From Streptomyces canus 299MFChir4.1 (lineage in GTDB: Bacteria > Actinomycetota > Actinomycetes > Streptomycetales > Streptomycetaceae), in assembly GCF_000383615.1 (NCBI RefSeq), contig NZ_KB911631.1:1-46160 (forward strand): 46,160 nucleotides of DNA. The letters are read 5' to 3'. The notes beneath the pieces were generated by a model that saw nothing but the letters and a program-made list of their open reading frames with translations, was not told the DNA's origin and made no database searches. Below are positions 42,092 through 46,160 of the stretch, one piece after another (position 1 is the first letter of the stretch; every line of letters starts with the position of its first letter). The translations under genes were made by a program, and so were the position numbers.

Positions 42092-42515
42092 GTGGCTGAT
42101 CTTTCGGTCGTGACGGTCGCATCCGGCCGCTGCCTGGTTGCGAGGGTCAGCGGTGACATGGACCACGTGAACGATCAGTGGTTCCGTGCGCAGTTCAAGG
42201 AGCTGATCGCGCGTGGTGGCCGCTTCATCGTGCTGGATCTGGCCGGGGTGTCGTTCTGTGACTCGGCCGGGCTGAACGTGCTGATCGGCTCGTGGCGGCG
42301 GGCGGATGCGGGCGGATGCGGGCGGGGCTGTGCTGGTGCCGGCGTGTGTGCCCCGGTCGTTGCGGCGGATCCTTCAGATGACCGGGGCGGATCAGCTGCT
42401 GCGGGGCTATGACACGGTCACCGACGCGGAAGCCGTCTTCCCGTCCTCGCCCGTGGTGGCACGACCCGGACGTTTCGATCCAGTCATGCCGCCTGTGCCA
42501 GGTAGTACGGGCTGA
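42092..42515 (+). pseudogene. STAS-domain anti-sigma antagonist, frameshifted by a 10-bp duplication
   Basis: From GTG 42092 (GGGGGAG 6 nt upstream) the reading ADLSVVTVASGRCLVARVSG through RFIVLDLAGVSFCDSAGLNV is a typical STAS domain, with the phosphorylatable serine in CDSAGLN. Just after LIGSWRRADAGG the frame is lost. Removing one copy of the tandem decamer at 42301-42320 restores AVLVPACVPRSLRRILQMTG and the rest of the domain to a stop at 42515. The intact protein would be about 137 residues. RsbV-like proteins free a sigma factor by binding its RsbW-type kinase. The only such kinase in view is at 26500, and pairing is not implied. Confidence 0.8.
42301..42320. repeat. 10-bp tandem duplication (GGCGGATGCG x2)
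   Basis: Two perfect copies followed by a partial third (GGCGGGGC). It causes the frameshift in the STAS gene and is the kind of sequence expected to slip during replication. Confidence 0.85.
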
Positions 42516-42785
42516 CGTCGCGGCGTTCGGCGGGCCGGGCGGTGCGGCGGGTCAGCCGCCTGTTCAACGCCGTTCCCGTACGGGCCCGTTGCTCCCAGGT
42601 GCCCGTTTCTCATCCTCCGGTATGTTTTTCAACGGCGTCGCCTGAAGTTGGGCGCATCCAGGATCCGGCGACAGGCTGCCACGGCAAGAAGGCGCCCAGC
42701 TCCCGAGGGGGAAGCGGCAGAAAGGTGGCGCACCGTTTCGTTTGCCGGTACTTCGGCAGTTGATGTCATTACGGCGGGGCGAGAT
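42516..42785. other. Intergenic stretch, no gene recognised
   Basis: About 270 bp (320 bp to the next gene) between the STAS remnant and the terminator of the leftward gene. No operator, domain or convincing reading frame was seen. Confidence 0.45.
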
Positions 42786-42831
42786 CGGGCGGTCGCGCGA
42801 ATCAGGACATGATTCGCGCGACCACCGCCCG
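42786..42831 (-). terminator. Long terminator hairpin
   Basis: 42786-42804 pairs with 42810-42831 around GGACA, with a 3-nt bulge; it starts 5 bp past the stop of the leftward gene. Confidence 0.8.
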
Positions 42832-42835
42832 ACAG

Positions 42836-43435
42836 TCAAGCAGATTGCTTCGTCTGCTCCACCGATGTGATCCGATTCGCCGCTTCGGTGGCCGTGTAGA
42901 AGACGGCCCTTCCCTGCTTGGTCCGTTCGGCCTGGTTCTTGGCTACGAGACCTTCAAGGGTAGTGCGCACCACAGTCGCCTTGATGTTGCGCTCCGGATG
43001 CTGCTTCACCAACGACGTGGTGACTTCGGCCGCGGAACGCGGCTCGCTCAGGCCTACAAGGTGTTCACGCACCAGGTCGACGAGCTTGGGCACGCCCGCT
43101 CGGGAAGACGAGCTCTTCGCAGTGCTCTTCTTGGTGGCCTGCTTGCGGCTTTCCGCGGCGGGCTTCCTGCCCTTGCCGGACGGGGTGGACGGCTTCTTTC
43201 GAGATGCAGGTACGGTCGCGACGATTTCCGAGGCGGGGACCGTCGTGGCACCGATCGCCTGCTGGATGTTCACCAGAACCGTCTGGTCGTGCCGCAGAGC
43301 GGTCAACTGTGCTTGGAGCGCTTCGATCTCATTGCTGAGGCGTTCCTGCTCCTTGACGTTGTGCTCGAGATCGCTGGCCACGCGAGCGCTGTACTGCGAA
43401 GCCAACTCGGTGGCTTCGGCGGTGGTTTCAGACAT
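42836..43435 (-). CDS. Putative DNA-binding protein: coiled coil, basic linker, winged helix
   Basis: 199 residues in three parts. Residues 1 to about 60 form a heptad-patterned coiled coil (VKEQERLSNEIEALQAQLTA). About 70-120 is a Ser/Lys/Ala-rich flexible linker (SRKKPSTPSGKGRKP, KQATKKSTAKSSSSR). The C-terminal 75 residues resemble a winged helix (LVREHLVGLSEPRSAAEVTT, RNIKATVVRTTLEGLVAKNQ, QGRAVFYTA). I cannot name a characterised family; a dimeric DNA-binding regulator is the natural reading. ATG 43435 is chosen; an ATG 9 nt upstream is equally usable. A strong terminator follows. Confidence 0.72.
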   Translation of the reverse strand: MSETTAEATELASQYSARVASDLEHNVKEQERLSNEIEALQAQLTALRHDQTVLVNIQQAIGATTVPASEIVATVPASRKKPSTPSGKGRKPAAESRKQATKKSTAKSSSSRAGVPKLVDLVREHLVGLSEPRSAAEVTTSLVKQHPERNIKATVVRTTLEGLVAKNQAERTKQGRAVFYTATEAANRITSVEQTKQSA

Positions 43436-43878
43436 GGTCCTCATATCCTTCTCGGGCGTCCCGGTCAGCGAGCGGATGCCCGTGGCGTGGGCGATGCCGA
43501 CGATGTTTCTCGACTTGTACTTCACGGTGTGCGACGGCGACGACCGCACAGTGCCTTGCAGTGATACCAAGGAAGATACATGCCATGTTGTGTGCTGCAT
43601 GCCGGAGATACAACTGGTAGGGGCTACCCCGGCCTGCGGTCGTGCGGCGACTGGATCCGTCAGTGGGCCGGGGGCCGAGTTCCGCTTTTCGGCGAGGAGG
43701 GATTTCCGGCTCACATAACCCGGGTGAGTCAGTATCACGCGGGCGGAGTGCCTGCCCGAGACTGAGATAGACCGTTCTGCCGTTCGGCACACACAGGAAT
43801 GCAGACAGCGGCCCAATTCAACCAGTACCGAAAACACCATGTCCCCGCGCGACAAGCCTGCCCCACTCGAGAGACCTC
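43436..43878. other. Intergenic stretch upstream of the coiled-coil regulator
   Basis: 443 bp without a supported gene. It includes GATAGACCGTTCTGCC (43768-43783), a two-mismatch relative of the main operator. No promoter pairing like those of the true sites was found. Confidence 0.45.
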
Positions 43879-44567
43879 TTGCCGCTGCCTGCCGTAGAGG
43901 GCCAGGTTCTTGAGCTCGTTACAGAATGGAACGCTGGCGAGTTGATCGTCCAGGACTACCTGGCACGGGGCCACCGCAGCGAGGCTCGTGCCGGTGACGA
44001 CGCCGACCAGGCGCGCCTCACCGACCGGTCGTCGGCGCTGGCGGAAGGCCGACGAGCACTTCAGGTGAGATCGGCGTATCGGTTCCTTTGCTGCCAGAGC
44101 GGCCGCCCCGACGTCACCGGCATCCCGGACGGCTGCCGCTGCCGCACCGCATTGCGTCGGCGGGCATCGTGTACGTCCGGCGCAAGAGAGTGGCCTGGTG
44201 CGGCATCCTGGACGACGACGACGACGACGAGGACGAGGACGAGGATGACCAGGGCCTCATGGCATCCCGGTACACGCGCATCGACGACGGCACCTGCCGC
44301 ATCTCGCGCGACCACGGCGGCCGCACCACGATGACGCCGGCCCCAGGCAGGCGCCCGTCCGTGGCCCGGAAGCGGAGGCCGGTGAACTCCAGTGCGGGCG
44401 TCCTCGATCCCTTCCGCGCCGTCGCACGGGCCCGGCCAGAAGGCACGCATCGCCTGCTGTCAGCAGCACGCTCCTTCAGTCGGCCTGGGCTCGGCGCCTG
44501 TCCAGGTCAGCATCCCACCGGTTGTACGCACGCTCATGTCGGCCACTTCGCCCCAGCGGCCGCGTAA
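43879..44567 (+). pseudogene. Degenerate coding sequence with acidic repeat
   Basis: The first 60-70 residues of a frame beginning PLPAVEGQVLELVTEWNAGE with VQDYLARGHRSEA look protein-like, then similarity to coding sequence ends. At 44213-44250 a run of GAC/GAG triplets encodes an Asp/Glu-only tract of about a dozen residues in another frame. I do not recognise a family. The mix of frames suggests decayed genes rather than one protein. Confidence 0.35.
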
Positions 44568-44580
44568 GCCCGCCTGGCGT

Positions 44581-44850
44581 CCTTCGTGACAGCCGCGTTC
44601 CTCGCTTTCGTCGTCGCGGAGCTGTCCGGTATGAGCAAGGCCGAGACGGAACGCATCTGCCTGCCCTTCGCGGCGTGGATGCAGCCCGTCGGCGCGTTCG
44701 TCTCCCGCCCTCGCGCCGGTGCTGTTGGCCCTGCTCAGCAATCACCTACTTCCCCCCGGTCATGACAGACGCAGGAGGTTGCGTACGGCCCGGTACCGAG
44801 GAGGAGGTGCGGCGGGGAGGCCAGTCCCGTACTGGCGTGCAATATGAGGT
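44581..44850 (+). pseudogene. Fragment of a membrane protein C-terminus, frameshifted
   Basis: SFVTAAFLAFVVAELSGMSK with AETERICLPFAAWMQP resembles the last third of a Streptomyces integral membrane protein. After VGAFVS the frame shifts and APVLLALLSNHLLPP continues the expected final helix. No start or N-terminal part is present. Confidence 0.55.
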
Positions 44851-44899
44851 CATGTGCGCAAGCAGGCGGCGCCGCTTCAGCCCATGACGGTGCCGGAGG

Positions 44900-45638
44900 A
44901 CGCATGGTTCGGCCGGCGCCGCCGCGAGAAAGCACCCAGATCGATCCGATGCCCCGTACGGCCGCGGCCAGCTCTTCCGGTTGGCTCCCCCAGCGGGGCC
45001 CGTGGCTGTCGTACTCGGTCGGCATGACCATCACCGAGCAGATCCACCAGGCCGTCCTCAAGGCTCCCGCCACGGCCTGGACGGCAGCGATCGAGCCCAG
45101 CGGCGAGATCCGCGACGGCGCCTGGGTCGCCGGACTGTCCGGCGACTGCCTGAAGGGCTGGCCGAAGGGAATGCGGCTGATCGTCCGCAAGGAACGGCCC
45201 CACCCCCGGCGCCCAGTCGCGGATCACCGACGCCGATGGACTGCGGCTGACCTGGTTCGCCACCAACACCACCGTCATGCCGATCGCGGCACTGGAGCTA
45301 CGACACCGCCAGCGGGCGCGGGCCGAGGACCGCATCCGGGCCGCGCGGACCCCCGGCCTGCGCAACCTGCCCCTGCACGACACCGCGCAGAACCGGATCT
45401 GGCTGGAGATCGTCCAGCTCGCCCTGGACCTGCTGGCCTGGATGCCGATGCTCGCTCTGAGCGGCGAAATGCGCAGGCGGGAGCCCCGCCGTCGCCGGTT
45501 CCGCCTTCTCTCCGCCGCCGCCCAGATTTCGTCACGACCGCCCGCCGCCGATATCTGCGGTTCGCCCGCCACTGGCCCTGGACGGGCGTGATCACCGACG
45601 CCCTGGCACGGCTCGAAGCTCTCCCGAACCCCGGCTGA
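44900..45638 (+). pseudogene. IS1380-family transposase remnant, two frameshifts
   Basis: The reading order is EQIHQAVLKAPATAW, GEIRDGAWVAGLSGDCL and KGWPKGMRLIVRKERPHP. A frameshift near 45200 is followed by ALELRHRQRARAEDRIRAAR, GLRNLPLHDTAQNRIWLEIV and LALDLLAWMPMLAL. A second shift near 45520 leads to RRRYLRFARHWPW and VITDALARLEALPNPG, stop 45638. The RHR-x-RAEDRIR / GLRNLPL signature identifies IS1380-type DDE transposases common in Streptomyces. The N-terminal half with the first catalytic Asp is missing, so the copy is dead. Confidence 0.82.
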
Positions 45639-45840
45639 GCAGCACATTCCCGCCCCTGCGAGCAGCATCAACCCGACCGGAGCCATGGAACCCGGCGCCC
45701 ACCCGACGCGACAGCCGGGCCATCAGCCTGGCTGCCACCAGCCCGAACAGCCGAACCGGCCTGCCGAAAGAACCGACGGACCGTCACGAAAGTTCGAGGT
45801 TAGTCTCAATACCAGTGACTTAAGGGTCTCGACTGGTAGC
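45639..45840. other. Junction between IS1380 remnant and IS4 element
   Basis: No gene. The imperfect repeat ACCAGTGACTTAAGGGTCTCGACTGGT (about 45810-45836) contains the short inverted pair CCAGT/ACTGG and probably includes the IS4 left terminus. Confidence 0.45.
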
Positions 45841-45869
45841 GTGGCATCCAGGAGGTGCCTGGATGCCAC
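45841..45869 (+). promoter_or_regulatory. Hairpin covering the transposase start codon
   Basis: GTGGCATCCAGG (45841-45852) and CCTGGATGCCAC (45858-45869) form a perfect 12-bp stem with loop AGGTG. The ribosome site GGAGG spans the stem and loop and the ATG (45863) lies in the 3' arm. Confidence 0.8.
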
Positions 45870-46160
45870 GCCCTGGGCAGGTCAAGCCGGAGACGGATGA
45901 GCGGTTGTCGGACCGGATCGCGGTCGGGCTGCTAACGCGTACATTTCCGCCGGAGCTGGTGGACCGGGTGGTCGCTGAGTCCGGTCGTTCGGGTCAGCGC
46001 ACTCGGCTGCTGCCGCCGCGGGTGGTGGTCTACTTCGTGCTGGCGATGTGCTTGTTCTCCGGGCAGGGGTATGAGGAGGTTGCGCGGCTGCTCACGCAGG
46101 GCCTGACCTGGGCGAAGCGCTGGTCAGGCTCGTGGCGGGTGCCGACCACGGCGGCGATCT
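45863..46160 (+). CDS. IS4-family transposase, N-terminal part (window edge)
   Basis: The first 99 residues of an IS4-type transposase. The sequence MPRPGQVKPETDERLSDRIA, LTRTFPPELVDRVVAESGRS, LPPRVVVYFVLAMCLFSGQG and YEEVARLL is the IS4 N-terminal domain. The frame is intact to the window end, so this copy may be functional. The left end of the element should lie just upstream, around 45800-45840 (ACCAGTGACTTAAGGGTCTC region). The inverted repeat cannot be confirmed without the right end. Confidence 0.88.
   Translation, partial: MPRPGQVKPETDERLSDRIAVGLLTRTFPPELVDRVVAESGRSGQRTRLLPPRVVVYFVLAMCLFSGQGYEEVARLLTQGLTWAKRWSGSWRVPTTAAI

Noticed and set aside
43768..43783. GATAGACCGTTCTGCC, resembling a thirteenth operator
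   Set aside because: The core GAACGTTC is broken (GACCGTTC), there is no adjacent TTGAC promoter, and no gene start with a fitting distance; probably chance or a decayed site.
44213..44250. GAC/GAG triplet tract considered as a microsatellite or CRISPR-like repeat
   Set aside because: It is a short simple-sequence run without spacers; no CRISPR array, tRNA or rRNA was seen anywhere in the window.

Overview
The window looks like a Streptomyces (high-GC actinomycete) chromosome, probably an accessory or arm region. The evidence is very high GC, many GTG/TTG starts behind AGGAGG-like sites, a SURF1 gene, a secreted SGNH esterase with a ricin-type lectin tail, EgtA/EgtB, several TetR regulators and a large type I polyketide synthase. 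The genus is inferred from gene content; no 16S or other marker is present.

Layout. Positions 1-4300 hold two paralogous TetR regulators flanking an Ohr peroxidase, an alpha/beta hydrolase and an unrelated third TetR. Positions 4300-5650 hold a stray operator, a 70-residue unknown protein and an internally deleted IS5-type transposase. Positions 5690-15231 are one long catabolic operon: truncated aromatic-acid transporter, cysteine hydrolase, alpha/beta hydrolase, FAD monooxygenase, HyuA, HyuB with a fused zinc-ribbon domain, and aldehyde dehydrogenase. Positions 15370-17630 hold a small membrane protein and a disulfide oxidoreductase. Positions 17718-20224 are a second catabolic operon: C-C hydrolase, extradiol dioxygenase and SDR. 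Positions 20269-23038 are egtA-egtB. Then come a 14-TM efflux pump, a molybdoenzyme/cytochrome b pair, an RsbW-like ATPase, an MFS transporter with a TauD-type dioxygenase and their divergent TetR, the esterase and SURF1. Positions 32788-40875 are a single-module polyketide synthase (acyl ligase-ACP-KS-AT-DH-KR-ACP-TE). From 40962 to the end the DNA is mostly decay: a frameshifted SDR, a STAS gene broken by a 10-bp duplication, gene fragments, a frameshifted IS1380 transposase, and the start of an IS4-type element.

Regulation is the most striking feature. Twelve copies of a 16-bp dyad (consensus GNTAGAACGTTCNGTC) lie in front of the Ohr, both paralogous TetRs, a hydrolase, the disulfide reductase operon, egtAB, the efflux pump, the molybdoenzyme pair and the polyketide synthase. 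In four places two dyads bracket a TTGAC(A/G)-17 bp-CA(T/C)(G/T/A)CT promoter with centre-to-centre spacing of exactly 50 or 52 bp. A different element (TATAGTGAACGCTACATACA and close variants) lies in front of both catabolic operons and the RsbW-like gene. This suggests two interlocking circuits: one for opening and dismantling an aromatic or aryl-ketone substrate, and one for thiol/peroxide defence, efflux and synthesis of a small unsaturated acid. The pairing of a one-module synthase with redox-defence genes under one TetR-type operator is the best candidate for an undescribed system. The substrate, the product and the cognate repressor cannot be read from the sequence.
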